This document shows, in pieces, positions 18,664-27,792 of a stretch of 64,000 bases of DNA; the first letter of the stretch is position 1; every line of letters begins with the position of its first letter. The stretch comes from Brevibacillus brevis (lineage in GTDB: Bacteria; Bacillota; Bacilli; Brevibacillales; Brevibacillaceae). The position numbers were made by a program, and so were the translations under genes. The DNA lies in NCBI RefSeq assembly GCF_001039275.2, contig NZ_CP030117.1, positions 2,098,501 through 2,162,500 on the forward strand, written 5' to 3'. The notes under the pieces were generated by a model. It was given only the letters and a program-made list of their open reading frames with translations, was not told the origin of the DNA and did not search any database.

Positions 18664-19321
18664 TCAATTTCTCGCCATTTTGGTATCCATAGCAGGGTAC
18701 AAAGGCGCAACAATGATCAACGCTCGATTCCAACGATTGCAGCCTCTCTTGGTGGCTGTAATCTTGGTTTGGACCATGTGGTGGCTGTTTAGTGGTGATT
18801 GGGAGGCGTTTGCTGCCGGAGGATCGTGGATTTCCTTTTGGCTCGGCCCTGCAACGGTGGCACTCGCTATTCCACTGGCTAAACAGATCAAGGAGTTTGC
18901 TCATATCTGGCGCGGCGTTATGCTTGGTGTATGTGCAGGCTGCGCAGTTGCGATCTTCGTCGTTATGGCGGTTCATTGGTGTCTGGGTTCAGATGAGCTC
19001 GTATACAAAAGCATGCTCAGTAAATCTGTGACCACCCCGATTGCGTTGGAGCTGAGTCGGTCCATAGGTGGGGAACCTGCACTTGCAGCCTTTTTTACCG
19101 CGCTGACGGGGATGGTCGGTGTGATGATTGCCCGTCCTGTTCTCAAATGGGGAAAAATCACCGATGATTGGGCAATCGGGATCGCCATCGGTACGAGTGC
19201 ACACGCCATTGGCACGGCTAGCCTGAACCGTGTTTCTCCTGTTCAAACGGCAGCGTCCAGTGTCGCAATGATCGTGGCAGGCGTCATTACTTCCATCTAC
19301 TTGATACCATTTTCTTTCTGA
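18656..19321 (+). CDS. CidB/LrgB-family membrane protein
   Basis: 221 residues, with many hydrophobic segments and the LrgB-like signatures ARPVLKWGKITDD and AIGIAIGTSAHAIGTASL near the C-terminus. It partners with the CidA/LrgA-like protein encoded just upstream (8-bp overlap). Its 3' end overlaps the convergent Na/Pi symporter gene by 35 bp, so the two stop regions are antisense to each other. Confidence 0.9.
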   Translation: MLSQFLAILVSIAGYKGATMINARFQRLQPLLVAVILVWTMWWLFSGDWEAFAAGGSWISFWLGPATVALAIPLAKQIKEFAHIWRGVMLGVCAGCAVAIFVVMAVHWCLGSDELVYKSMLSKSVTTPIALELSRSIGGEPALAAFFTALTGMVGVMIARPVLKWGKITDDWAIGIAIGTSAHAIGTASLNRVSPVQTAASSVAMIVAGVITSIYLIPFSF

Positions 19322-20270
19322 AGGTGAGGTCAGTAGGACGACGCTTATCAGGGATTAGCCATTGAATAAACCGGGCTATCTGCGGGACGAATGGCAGCGC
19401 GACCAACGAGCAGACGAGATTGAAGATCGTCTGTGAATGAGCGATCTGCATAGCAGGACTATCCGTTAAAAATGCACTGACGAGGGCAAGCTGGGAAAGA
19501 AACGGTAAAAAAACAATCGCGCCAGCAACATTGAAGAGCGTATGGCACCATGCGACCTGTTTGGATGCCGTATTCGTGCCAATTGCAGCGATGACAGCGG
19601 TAAAGCAAGTTCCGACGTTCGCGCCCAATACGATGGCGAGTGCCGTTTCCATCGAAAGAATTTGATGACTGAGCAGACCCATCGTGATGACGGTCGTAGC
19701 GGAACCGCTATGAATGAGAGCGGTGAAAATGATCCCGGTTATCAAACCGATCCAGATGGAATGTCTGCTTTCCAGAAAAAGCGAACGAAACGTCTCAGAC
19801 TGCTCCAAAGGCTTCGCCATTACTTTCAATGTATCGATACCGAGGAAGATCAGTCCGAAGCCAGCGACGACGAGACCGATGCAACGAATGTTTCGACGCG
19901 GCATCAGCCATAGAGCTACTCCGATGAGAAGCATGGGGATGGCAAAGGACTCGAGCTTGAGCGCAACCAGCTCCGTTGTCACGGTCGTGCCCAGATTGGT
20001 TCCCAAAATGATGCCGACGGTTTGCGTGAACTGGATGATGCCTGCGTTCGTCAGCCCAATCGTCAGGACAGTTACCGCACTGGAGCTTTGCAAGACAAAA
20101 GTAGCGAAGAGACCAATCCAGAAGCTATGGAGTGGGGTACGAGTAAAGCGCCCCATCCATTCTTCCATTTTTTTGCCGGCGAGGTTTTGAAAGCCGGAGC
20201 GCATGGCGTACATACCGAAAAGAAAAAACGTGAGCCCAAATGTAAAAGGGGCGAGGATGGAGACTATCAC
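19287..20270 (-). CDS. Na+/Pi-cotransporter family protein (YqeW type)
   Basis: 327 residues with about eight membrane helices and the two inverted repeats typical of the NptA/PNaS family: QSSSAVTVLTIG in the first half and HSGSATTVITMG in the second, along with GTNLGTTVTTE and GANVGTCFTA. It would import phosphate with sodium, or a related anion. It starts at GTG 20270 after GGGAGGA. In B. subtilis the yqeW gene lies between mtaB (yqeV) and rpsU, so this gene is in the expected neighbourhood but on the minus strand. No PhoU-like C-terminal domain. Confidence 0.85.
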   Translation of the reverse strand: MIVSILAPFTFGLTFFLFGMYAMRSGFQNLAGKKMEEWMGRFTRTPLHSFWIGLFATFVLQSSSAVTVLTIGLTNAGIIQFTQTVGIILGTNLGTTVTTELVALKLESFAIPMLLIGVALWLMPRRNIRCIGLVVAGFGLIFLGIDTLKVMAKPLEQSETFRSLFLESRHSIWIGLITGIIFTALIHSGSATTVITMGLLSHQILSMETALAIVLGANVGTCFTAVIAAIGTNTASKQVAWCHTLFNVAGAIVFLPFLSQLALVSAFLTDSPAMQIAHSQTIFNLVCSLVALPFVPQIARFIQWLIPDKRRPTDLTFRKKMVSSRWK

Positions 20271-20359
20271 AAGATACGTTCCTCCCTGTCCATTTTTAGC
20301 AAGTTACTATAACGCTATGCCTGTACCAGGGCAAGCATGACAAGAGGAGGAATAGCTGC

Positions 20360-21655
20360 ATGGCACGTGTACTATTGAATCAACATCGGAAAAAGCGGCT
20401 AGAAGTAGGACATCCGTGGATTTTTCAATCAGAGGTATTAGAAATTCAAGGGGATGTAGAACCAGGTGAAATCGTCGAGGTCACCAATCACAAAGGACAT
20501 TTTTTGGCAAAGGGCTACATCAACCCAGCTTCACAAATGATCGTGCGCATTTTGAGTTACGACCAAAAGGAAGAGATCGACTACGACTTTTTCTTACGTA
20601 AAATCAAGCAGGCGGCAGAATTCCGGACGCGATTTGTCGACAACCCACGAGCTTGCCGCGGCATTTACGGGGAAGCCGACTTTTTGCCAGGACTCATCGT
20701 CGACCGCTACGAAGACACATTGGTTGTCCAAGTCCTCTCATTGGGGATGGAGAAGCGCATCGATTGGATTCGGGATGCATTGGTAGAGGTATTTGCACCG
20801 ACCGGTATTTATTTGCGCAATGATGTACCTGTCCGTGAACTGGAAGGGCTGACACAGGGCAAAGAAGTCCTGTACGGAGAGTGTCCGCGTGAGGTATTGA
20901 TCGAAGAAAACGGTTTGAAATACTATGTGGATATCGTAGAGGGGCAAAAGACCGGCTTCTTCTATGATCAACGGGAAAATCGTGCTTCCATTGCGCCATT
21001 GATGAAAGGCTGGGGCGAAAAGCACGGCATAACCCTGTCGAGCATGGAGGCAGAAGGCGAGACAAAGCAGGTGCCTGTGGACAAGCGTGGTAAAGTGGTC
21101 AAAAATCCGTTTTGGGATGGCGCCGAGGTATTGGAATGCTTTACACATACTGGTTCCTTTACCCTGAATGCTTGCAAGCACGGTGCGAAAAAAGTGACAG
21201 CCCTCGATATTTCCGATCACGCCATCGAAACAGCGAAGCGAAACATTACACTCAATGGCTTCTTGCATCGCGTTGATTTCGTGGTGGCTAATGCGTTTGA
21301 TTACTTGCGTGAAAATGTAGAGGCAGGCAAGAGCTGGGATGTGGTCATTCTTGACCCGCCAGCGTTCGCGAAATCCCGTGGAGCAGTGAAGGGCGCTTGC
21401 CGCGGTTACAAAGACATTAACTTAAACGGAATGAAGCTCGTCCGTCCAGGTGGATTTCTCGTTACCGCGTCTTGCTCGTACCATATGTCACCTGAGCTGT
21501 TCCTGCAAACGATCCAAGAAGCAGCGATCGATGCGAAAAAGATATTGCGCCTGATTGAATGGCGAGGCGCGGGCAAGGATCATCCGCAAATCAGTGGGGC
21601 TGATGAGGCTCATTACTTGAAATTTGCCATCTTTGAAGTAAGAGATCGTCGATAG
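20360..21655 (+). CDS. RlmI-like class I rRNA methyltransferase
   Basis: 431 residues. An N-terminal PUA domain (about 1-75, with HPWIFQSEV) is followed by an EEHEE-type region and a Rossmann methyltransferase with the motif DPPAFAKS and ECFTHTGSF. This is the RlmI/YwbD family, which makes m5C in 23S rRNA; exact target unproven. It is some 30 residues longer than RlmI because of a hydrophilic insertion around residues 216-252 (GWGEK to NPFWDGAEV). AGAGGAGGA precedes the ATG. Diverges from the Na/Pi symporter gene. Confidence 0.85.
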   Translation: MARVLLNQHRKKRLEVGHPWIFQSEVLEIQGDVEPGEIVEVTNHKGHFLAKGYINPASQMIVRILSYDQKEEIDYDFFLRKIKQAAEFRTRFVDNPRACRGIYGEADFLPGLIVDRYEDTLVVQVLSLGMEKRIDWIRDALVEVFAPTGIYLRNDVPVRELEGLTQGKEVLYGECPREVLIEENGLKYYVDIVEGQKTGFFYDQRENRASIAPLMKGWGEKHGITLSSMEAEGETKQVPVDKRGKVVKNPFWDGAEVLECFTHTGSFTLNACKHGAKKVTALDISDHAIETAKRNITLNGFLHRVDFVVANAFDYLRENVEAGKSWDVVILDPPAFAKSRGAVKGACRGYKDINLNGMKLVRPGGFLVTASCSYHMSPELFLQTIQEAAIDAKKILRLIEWRGAGKDHPQISGADEAHYLKFAIFEVRDRR

Positions 21656-21662
21656 AGAAAAA

Positions 21663-21700
21663 GAAAAACAGCGTCCGCTTTCATACGGCGCTGTTTTTCT
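21663..21700 (+). terminator. Intrinsic terminator after the RlmI-like gene
   Basis: Stem GAAAAACAGCG / CGCTGTTTTTC; it can work for the minus-strand gene on the other side as well. Confidence 0.85.
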
Positions 21701-21718
21701 GTTCGGCTTCAGTCTCAT

Positions 21719-21907
21719 TTAAGACTTTGGTTTTTCAAAAATCAATTCGAAGTATTTGGCCAAACCGTCGCCCCCGATGCTTGGAGCAAAGATTTGCACC
21801 AAACGCCAGCCTTCCTTGGCGTGCTCGTGGACAACGGTCTGATAATCTTCTTTTGGTTGGCGTCGAAAAGAGGACAGCTCAACTCGGACGAATTTGTATT
21901 CAAACAT
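21719..21907 (-). CDS. DUF4177-type small protein
   Basis: 62 residues from an ATG at 21907 that is preceded by GGGGGGAAA. The sequence [14 protein letters not shown] and [15 protein letters not shown] fits the DUF4177 family, small proteins of unknown function widespread in Firmicutes. A longer upstream extension of the frame lacks features. It is a single gene between two converging or neighbouring units. Confidence 0.75.
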   Translation of the reverse strand: MFEYKFVRVELSSFRRQPKEDYQTVVHEHAKEGWRLVQIFAPSIGGDGLAKYFELIFEKPKS

Positions 21908-22006
21908 GTTCTTTCCCCCCGCTTGTATCGTCTCTCTTTTTATACGCGCGACGAGCGGAAAGAGTTGCAAAAGAATGTGAATCATTTCGAATAAAGAAAT
22001 AAGTGC

Positions 22007-22498
22007 TCATGACAATTGCTTGTCATTTTTTACACGCCTGACGAGATCGAGAGCCTGCTTGAACCCGAGTTCCTTGCCTAAAAAGACTTGTCCTTCGGCG
22101 GGGGTAGAAGCACGGGCCTGGCTTAAGTTCTGAAGCTCGTGGGTCAAAAGATGCTCGACCAGATATAGCTGTACCTGACCAATTTCGCGTTCGCTTTTCC
22201 GATCACGCTCCTTGAATTTAGCCCGCTGCTGACTTTCCTCCACGTACTTGTCAATATCATCCTCCAAAAAATGTGACGCATTGCAGATGATATGGCGGTA
22301 GTCATCCGTCTTAGAGGGAATGGTACGGATGGTGTGACCGAGATGGGCAAGGAGAAATTTGTTCAAGACGATTGGGTCGCGGGTGTAGTTATTATGCAGC
22401 AGGGAATATTCCCCCAAGAAAGAACCGCTGTCCTTATCATAGCTGTGCAATAAAGTGTAAGAAGAGCAGTACGTGCAGTACAGTAAATAATCTCTCAT
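22007..22498 (-). CDS. Conserved-looking hypothetical protein with CxxC
   Basis: 163 residues from ATG 22498, which has GGAGGG 6 bp upstream; the longer frame is not credible. The N-terminus MRDYLLYCTYCSSYTLL carries a Cys-x2-Cys pair, and the middle is rich in charged helices (EESQQRAKFKERDRKSEREI). No signal peptide or membrane segment. I do not recognise a family. It diverges from ddl, so their promoters lie in the 225 bp between them. Confidence 0.65.
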   Translation of the reverse strand: MRDYLLYCTYCSSYTLLHSYDKDSGSFLGEYSLLHNNYTRDPIVLNKFLLAHLGHTIRTIPSKTDDYRHIICNASHFLEDDIDKYVEESQQRAKFKERDRKSEREIGQVQLYLVEHLLTHELQNLSQARASTPAEGQVFLGKELGFKQALDLVRRVKNDKQLS

Positions 22499-22584
22499 GG
22501 AAATCCCTCCAAAAAATAGCTCCATGACAGGAATTTTATTTATATGGTATGAGAAAAAACGTGAGCAGGTGATACTTGCTTCTC

Positions 22585-22613
22585 TTGTTTTTGGCGTTTG
22601 GTTTGTGTATGCT
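22585..22613 (+). promoter_or_regulatory. Possible sigma-A promoter for ddl
   Basis: TTGTTT, 17-bp spacer, TATGCT, about 110 bp before the ddl start. A small GC hairpin (CGGGC-TCG-GCCCG, about 22619-22631) follows in the leader. Confidence 0.4.
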
Positions 22614-22723
22614 AAATGACGGGCTCGGCCCGGTAAATAGAGCAGATGTTGGGCTTTTGCATAGCATAGGAGAGAGTAGAAACTGGGTAGACTCTCCGGG
22701 TTTCGTACGGAGGGGAAAGGAGC

Positions 22724-23860
22724 ATGACACAGATGGGGAATCAAAAAATTCGACTGGGCATTATTTATGGAGGAAAATCCTCAGAGCATGAAGTTTCATT
22801 GCGTACGGCCATGTCCATTATGCAGGCCGTGGATGCAAATAAATATGAGGTAACACCTGTGTACGTTCAATTGGATGGCTCTTGGGTGACTGGAGAAACA
22901 CTGGCAGGTCAATTGCCGGATAAGATCGAAGCGTTGCGCTTATCGGCAAAAACATCAGTTATTAACGAGGCAACAGAGACAGGGCAAGAGCTGGCAGTAA
23001 CAAGCAAGCAAGGATCGTTGTTTGCCATGAATGAGCAAATGGATGTTGTTTTCCCTGTGGTTCACGGACCATTTGGCGAAGATGGGACGATTCAAGGATT
23101 GTTGGAATTGGCGAATATCCCGTACGTGGGAACCGGAGTAATGGCTTCCGCTGTCGGAATGGATAAATGGATGATGAAGACCGTCTTTGCACAGGCTGGA
23201 CTTCCGCAAGTGAAATATGTAGGCTTGCTGCGTTCTCAATGGGAAAAAGGCCAGGACAATGTCATGGATCGGATCGAGCGTGAACTCGGCTACCCGTGTT
23301 TCGTCAAACCGGCGAATATGGGCTCCAGCGTAGGGATTAATAAAGCGAAAAATCGTGAGGAACTCAAGTACGCATTAGAGGTAGCTGCCAAATTCGACCG
23401 CCGATTAATTGTAGAAGAGTTCGTTCAAGTCCGTGAGTTGGAAATTGGTGTTTTGGGGAATGAAGAGCTGATGACTTCTGTCGTTGGGGAAGTCATTGCT
23501 GCTAAAGAATTTTACGATTACGAAGCCAAGTACAAGGGGGCGGGAACAGAGCTTTCCATTCCTGCCATCGTTCCCGAGCATGTATCCGAACAAATCGCGG
23601 AAATAGCCAAGCAGGCATTCCAAGCACTCGATGGCTCTGGCCTTTCCCGAGTAGACTTTTTCTGGGATGAGAAAAACGACAAACTCTATATCAACGAAGT
23701 GAATACGATGCCAGGCTTTACGCCGTTTAGCATGTATCCAATGCTCTTCCAAGCAGCGGGTGTGAGCTACAGCGAGCTGATCGATCGTCTGGTGCAACTC
23801 GCTATCGAGCGACATGCGGACAAAGGTCGCAACGTCGTAGATGCGGAAGAGTTGGATTAA
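22724..23860 (+). CDS. ddl: D-alanine--D-alanine ligase
   Basis: 378 residues. The N-terminus (GIIYGGKSSEHEVSL) and ATP-grasp motifs (KPANMGSSVGINKAK; YINEVNTMPGFT) are clear. The omega-loop Tyr in YDYEAKYK fits D-Ala-D-Ala rather than D-Ala-D-lactate specificity. The product is the dipeptide used by MurF, whose gene lies 9 kb downstream on the minus strand. Ribosome-binding site AAAGGAG upstream of ATG. The gene is followed by its own terminator and then the asb operon. Confidence 0.95.
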   Translation: MTQMGNQKIRLGIIYGGKSSEHEVSLRTAMSIMQAVDANKYEVTPVYVQLDGSWVTGETLAGQLPDKIEALRLSAKTSVINEATETGQELAVTSKQGSLFAMNEQMDVVFPVVHGPFGEDGTIQGLLELANIPYVGTGVMASAVGMDKWMMKTVFAQAGLPQVKYVGLLRSQWEKGQDNVMDRIERELGYPCFVKPANMGSSVGINKAKNREELKYALEVAAKFDRRLIVEEFVQVRELEIGVLGNEELMTSVVGEVIAAKEFYDYEAKYKGAGTELSIPAIVPEHVSEQIAEIAKQAFQALDGSGLSRVDFFWDEKNDKLYINEVNTMPGFTPFSMYPMLFQAAGVSYSELIDRLVQLAIERHADKGRNVVDAEELD

Positions 23861-23865
23861 TCATG

Positions 23866-23901
23866 AGAAAAAAGATGCTGATGAATCGGCATCTTTTTTC
23901 T
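23866..23901 (+). terminator. Intrinsic terminator after ddl
   Basis: 13-bp stem AGAAAAAAGATGC / GCATCTTTTTTCT with a 10-nt loop and T-run. Confidence 0.9.
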
Positions 23902-23972
23902 TTTTGTGTAGGATGATGGAACTAATTTCTGTCAGACTATCTCTCTTAACTGTACAAGCTAAATATTATCAC

Positions 23973-24001
23973 TTGAAATGAGAATGATAATCGTTTACAT
24001 T
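23973..24001 (+). promoter_or_regulatory. Promoter of the asb operon with overlapping Fur box
   Basis: TTGAAA (23973-23978), 17-bp spacer, TACATT (23996-24001). A Fur-box-like site covers the spacer and -10: GAGAATGATAATCGTTTAC (23980-23998) matches 15 of 19 positions of GATAATGATAATCATTATC. An extra ATTATC half-site lies upstream at about 23965-23970. This fits iron repression of petrobactin synthesis. Confidence 0.8.
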
Positions 24002-24076
24002 ATAGATGGGACGTTTTACCAGTTATGTAAGTCACAATGCTTGAAAAAAATTGGATCAAGCAAGAGGAGAGGTAAC

Positions 24077-25882
24077 ATGTTCGTAGTCAAGCATATCGCA
24101 GAGCATGCAACGATGCAGAGCTTTCTCAATTGTTATCTCCGAGAAACAGGTAAGGGCGAGTGGATCAATCGGAAAGACGAGATTACGAAGCAGCTAACGA
24201 AAATCATACAGCCGAGTACAACTGGTACGTACCTTCATTGTGAACTCCCGCAGCAGGGGATTTCCCTCTATGTCGGTGTCAAATATCATTCGGTGACAGG
24301 CAGGCATTTGTTTCATTATCCAGCTTGCTACCGAAGTGGTGACTGTACTCGTTTCGTTCAGGCGGACTATTTGACATTAGCGGTTCTTTTGATTAAAGAA
24401 CTAACGCTTCAGCATGGGGAAAATGCAGTTCCAGATGAATTAGTCTTGCGCATGATTCAAAGCTGCCAAAGCATTGAGAAATTTGTTCGGACTCGCCAAA
24501 GTAATGCGGAGATTTTATATGGAGTGGAACAAAGCTTCATCGAAGCAGAGCAGGCGCTTTTATTCGGTCATTTGTTCCATCCAACCCCGAAGAGTCAACA
24601 AGGAATTCCTGAGGCCAAGCAAGCGTTGTATGCACCGGAGTGTTGCGGGAAGTTTCAGCTTCACTTGTTTGCTGCCCATCCGTCGATTGTTCACGAAAAA
24701 TCTGGGCTAAAAGAATCCACTACGCAATTACTGAAGGGTGAGTTTCCTTCGATATCTGATGTCGATCCATCATTTTCAATCGTCCCGATTCATCCGCTTC
24801 AAGCAGAATGGTTGCTAGAACAGGTAGCCATACAATCCTTGATCGAGAAAGGGTTGCTTCTTTATCTGGGTCCAGCAGGTGAGGAGTATATGGCAACATC
24901 CTCTCTTAGAACGGTTTATCATCCTGAAAAAAAATATATGCTCAAGCTGTCCGTCCCAATCAAAGTTACGAATTCTTTACGGATCAACAAGTTAAGTGAG
25001 ATGGAGATTGGTTTAGAGGCGAAACAACTTTTTGAAACAGGGATTGGTGAAGTAAGTCGCAAGTATCCGGGCTTTGGCTTTATCTCTGATCCGGCTTACA
25101 TCACGATCACGTTGGATCAGGCGGAAGAAACGGGATTTGAAGTAATCCTGCGTGATAATCCCTTTATGGGGAGTCATGCTCGTCAGGTCACGCAAATCGC
25201 TGCACTCGTACAAGATCCACTTCCTGGATACAAGAGTAGGTTGGCAACAATCATTCACCATCTGGCACAAAAAGAAGGGAAGGCACTGGAAGTAGTTAGT
25301 TTGGAATGGTTTAAGCGGTATGTAGATATTTCATTGAAGCCAATGGTATGGCTCTATCTAAAGTACGGAATCGGCTTGGAAGCCCATCAACAGAATAGTG
25401 TTGTCACTCTGAAAGACGGATACCCCGAGCAGTTCTTTTATCGTGATAATCAAGGCTACTATTTCTCAGAATCGATGCAAGAAGTATTAGAGACAGAATT
25501 ACCTGGGATTGGCAAGGCGAGTAGAAACATTTACAAAGACCATCTTGTAGACGAGCGCATCACCTATTATATGATTTTTAACCATATGTTTGGACTCATT
25601 AACGGATTTGGAACGGAAGGATTAATTGATGAACAAATCTTATTGGCAGAGATGCATGAGGTTTTGACGGAGTTTTTACCTATGAATCGAGAGGCGTCGA
25701 AGTTTCTGGAGAATCTACTTACTCGCGAACAGCTTCCGTGTAAGGCGAATCTGCTCACGCGCTTCTATGATCTGGATGAATTAACCCAACCGGAAGAGAG
25801 ATCATCTGTTTTTGTTTACATAGATAATCCTTTAGCAAAAGTAAAGCAGACCGAAAAGGCTGAGCTGCATGCTTTTGGATAG
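24077..25882 (+). CDS. asbA: Petrobactin NIS synthetase AsbA
   Basis: 601 residues from ATG 24077, with AGAGGAGAGG upstream; the frame from 23978 overlaps the promoter and is rejected. IucA/IucC-family motifs are present: HPLQAEWLL, SSLRTVYHPE, KLSVPIKVTNSLR and HQQNSVV near the C-terminus, followed by a FhuF-like iron-binding-related domain. AsbA adenylates citrate and joins it to spermidine, the first steps of petrobactin assembly. It heads the operon asbABCDEF. Confidence 0.93.
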   Translation: MFVVKHIAEHATMQSFLNCYLRETGKGEWINRKDEITKQLTKIIQPSTTGTYLHCELPQQGISLYVGVKYHSVTGRHLFHYPACYRSGDCTRFVQADYLTLAVLLIKELTLQHGENAVPDELVLRMIQSCQSIEKFVRTRQSNAEILYGVEQSFIEAEQALLFGHLFHPTPKSQQGIPEAKQALYAPECCGKFQLHLFAAHPSIVHEKSGLKESTTQLLKGEFPSISDVDPSFSIVPIHPLQAEWLLEQVAIQSLIEKGLLLYLGPAGEEYMATSSLRTVYHPEKKYMLKLSVPIKVTNSLRINKLSEMEIGLEAKQLFETGIGEVSRKYPGFGFISDPAYITITLDQAEETGFEVILRDNPFMGSHARQVTQIAALVQDPLPGYKSRLATIIHHLAQKEGKALEVVSLEWFKRYVDISLKPMVWLYLKYGIGLEAHQQNSVVTLKDGYPEQFFYRDNQGYYFSESMQEVLETELPGIGKASRNIYKDHLVDERITYYMIFNHMFGLINGFGTEGLIDEQILLAEMHEVLTEFLPMNREASKFLENLLTREQLPCKANLLTRFYDLDELTQPEERSSVFVYIDNPLAKVKQTEKAELHAFG

Positions 25883-25922
25883 CTTACTAGCATCTAGCTT
25901 GAAGAGATTTGGAGGATAAGGT

Positions 25923-27791
25923 ATGGAGTTGACAAAACAAGATTTCTCGATTGAAGAGGCACTTCACTCGACACAGTATGTGCAGGTGAGAAGAAGGGTG
26001 TTTCGACAATGTATCGAGTCTTTGTTATATGAGGGGATTTTGATTCCTGAGACCATCCAAGAGGGTGAAGAGACGATTTACATCCTACATGGGCTTGATG
26101 AGGGGGATCTGCCTGTTCGCTATCGCTGTCAAGGGCGGAGGAGTGCGAGTTTTGGGCTTGTTCGTTTAGGGAAGGACCCTGTTACTCGTGTTGTTTATGA
26201 TCAAAGCGGAGTTGCACAGAAAGAATCCGAAGCGATATCTCTCACTCGTTTTTTAGTGGAAGTCTTCCGAATGAATACCGTAGATGAACAAAGACTGAAG
26301 CTATTTTCCAATGATTTGGAACAAACGTTGTTAAAGGATACATTGTCCCAATACTATCGGGTACAAAATGATATTCGGATGCAGGGCAAATCGTACGATG
26401 AGCTGGAAGGTGATCTGATGGACGGTCACCCTTACCATCCTAGCTATAAATCACGTGTTGGATTTACCTACGTAGATCATTTTGCCTATGGTCCTGAATT
26501 TAAGCAGGAAGTTCATTTTCTTTGGTTAGCGATACATAAGCAATATTCTCAAGTGTCCATTGATCAAGACAGAAATTTCGAAGACCTTCTTTTGGAAGAA
26601 ATAGGCCAGGAACAAAAAGAAGTGTTTCAACAAATCATCATCAATCATGGATGCGCTCCTGATCAGTATGCCTTCGTGCCTGTCCATCCTTGGCAGTGGC
26701 GTAATCATATCGTGCCTGGATTCCTGGACGATATCCATCGCAAAGAGATCATTGTGCTAGGCGTAGGCTCTGATGGTCATCGTCCACAACAATCCATCCG
26801 CACCTTTGCTAACAAAAGTAATCCGCATAAACCGTATCTGAAACTCTCGATCAACGTAGTGAATACTTCAGCGCCACGTCATCTTACTCCCCATTCATTG
26901 GCAAGTGCCCCCATTGTTTCGAGGTGGCTCAAGGAGATTACGGATGCAGATTCGTATTTACGAGACGTGCAAAAGGTGATCATGCTTCAAGAGTTTGCGG
27001 CAGTGGCATACGATCCTCCCCCTGCTTCTGAACTGATGGAAATGGTTACATTCGGGGTAATTGGGTGCATGTGGAGAGAAAGTCTCATCCCGCATCTCGA
27101 AGCGGGAGAAGAGGCGGTTCCTTATAACGTATTAGCGGCTGTAGAGGTGGATGGGGTGCCATTCATTGATCGTTGGATTCGTGAACAAGGGCTAGAGAAT
27201 TGGCTTGCACGATTATTGGAAAGCAGTGTATTGCCAGTCGTTCATATTCTTGTGAAACACGGAATTGCCATGGAAACCCACGCACAGAATATGATCTTGG
27301 TGCATCGGGAGGGTGTACCTTCTCGGGTCGCATTGAAGGATTTTCATGAAGATTTGATTTTTTGCCAACCGTTCTTGAGTGAGCCAGACAAATGCCCGAA
27401 CTTTGCGGAAGTGCATGAATATTACGCAACGAAGCCCGATGATGTGATGTTTCACATGAATGAAACATCGACAGTCAGAGATTTGACTTTGGAGACTTTA
27501 TTTCTGATCAATCTGGGCCAATTAGCACGGCTATTAGAGGAACACTACGGATATACCGAAGAGCAATTCTGGGAGATGGCCGTTAAGGTATTGGAGGGTC
27601 ATCAGCAACGATTCCCGGAATTGGCGGAGCGATTTACGCGATTTGATCTGTTTGTTCCAAGCGTGCAGGTAGAGAAATTGACCAAGAAAAAGCTATATAC
27701 AACAAGCGAGAACTATCATTTACATGAAGTTCCCAATCCTTTGTTCGAGGCAAGAAAAAGGCTTCATTCCATGGCTGTGGGAGGTTACTAG
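25923..27791 (+). CDS. asbB: Petrobactin NIS synthetase AsbB
   Basis: 622 residues, second IucA/IucC-family enzyme: VHPWQWRNHIVPG, SIRTFANKSNPHK, KLSINVVNTSAPRHL and ETHAQNMILV. It continues petrobactin assembly by adding the second spermidine arm to the citrate intermediate. ATG with TTGGAGGATAAGGT upstream, 40 bp after asbA. Its last codons contain the ribosome-binding site of asbC. Confidence 0.93.
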   Translation: MELTKQDFSIEEALHSTQYVQVRRRVFRQCIESLLYEGILIPETIQEGEETIYILHGLDEGDLPVRYRCQGRRSASFGLVRLGKDPVTRVVYDQSGVAQKESEAISLTRFLVEVFRMNTVDEQRLKLFSNDLEQTLLKDTLSQYYRVQNDIRMQGKSYDELEGDLMDGHPYHPSYKSRVGFTYVDHFAYGPEFKQEVHFLWLAIHKQYSQVSIDQDRNFEDLLLEEIGQEQKEVFQQIIINHGCAPDQYAFVPVHPWQWRNHIVPGFLDDIHRKEIIVLGVGSDGHRPQQSIRTFANKSNPHKPYLKLSINVVNTSAPRHLTPHSLASAPIVSRWLKEITDADSYLRDVQKVIMLQEFAAVAYDPPPASELMEMVTFGVIGCMWRESLIPHLEAGEEAVPYNVLAAVEVDGVPFIDRWIREQGLENWLARLLESSVLPVVHILVKHGIAMETHAQNMILVHREGVPSRVALKDFHEDLIFCQPFLSEPDKCPNFAEVHEYYATKPDDVMFHMNETSTVRDLTLETLFLINLGQLARLLEEHYGYTEEQFWEMAVKVLEGHQQRFPELAERFTRFDLFVPSVQVEKLTKKKLYTTSENYHLHEVPNPLFEARKRLHSMAVGGY

Positions 27792-27792
27792 C

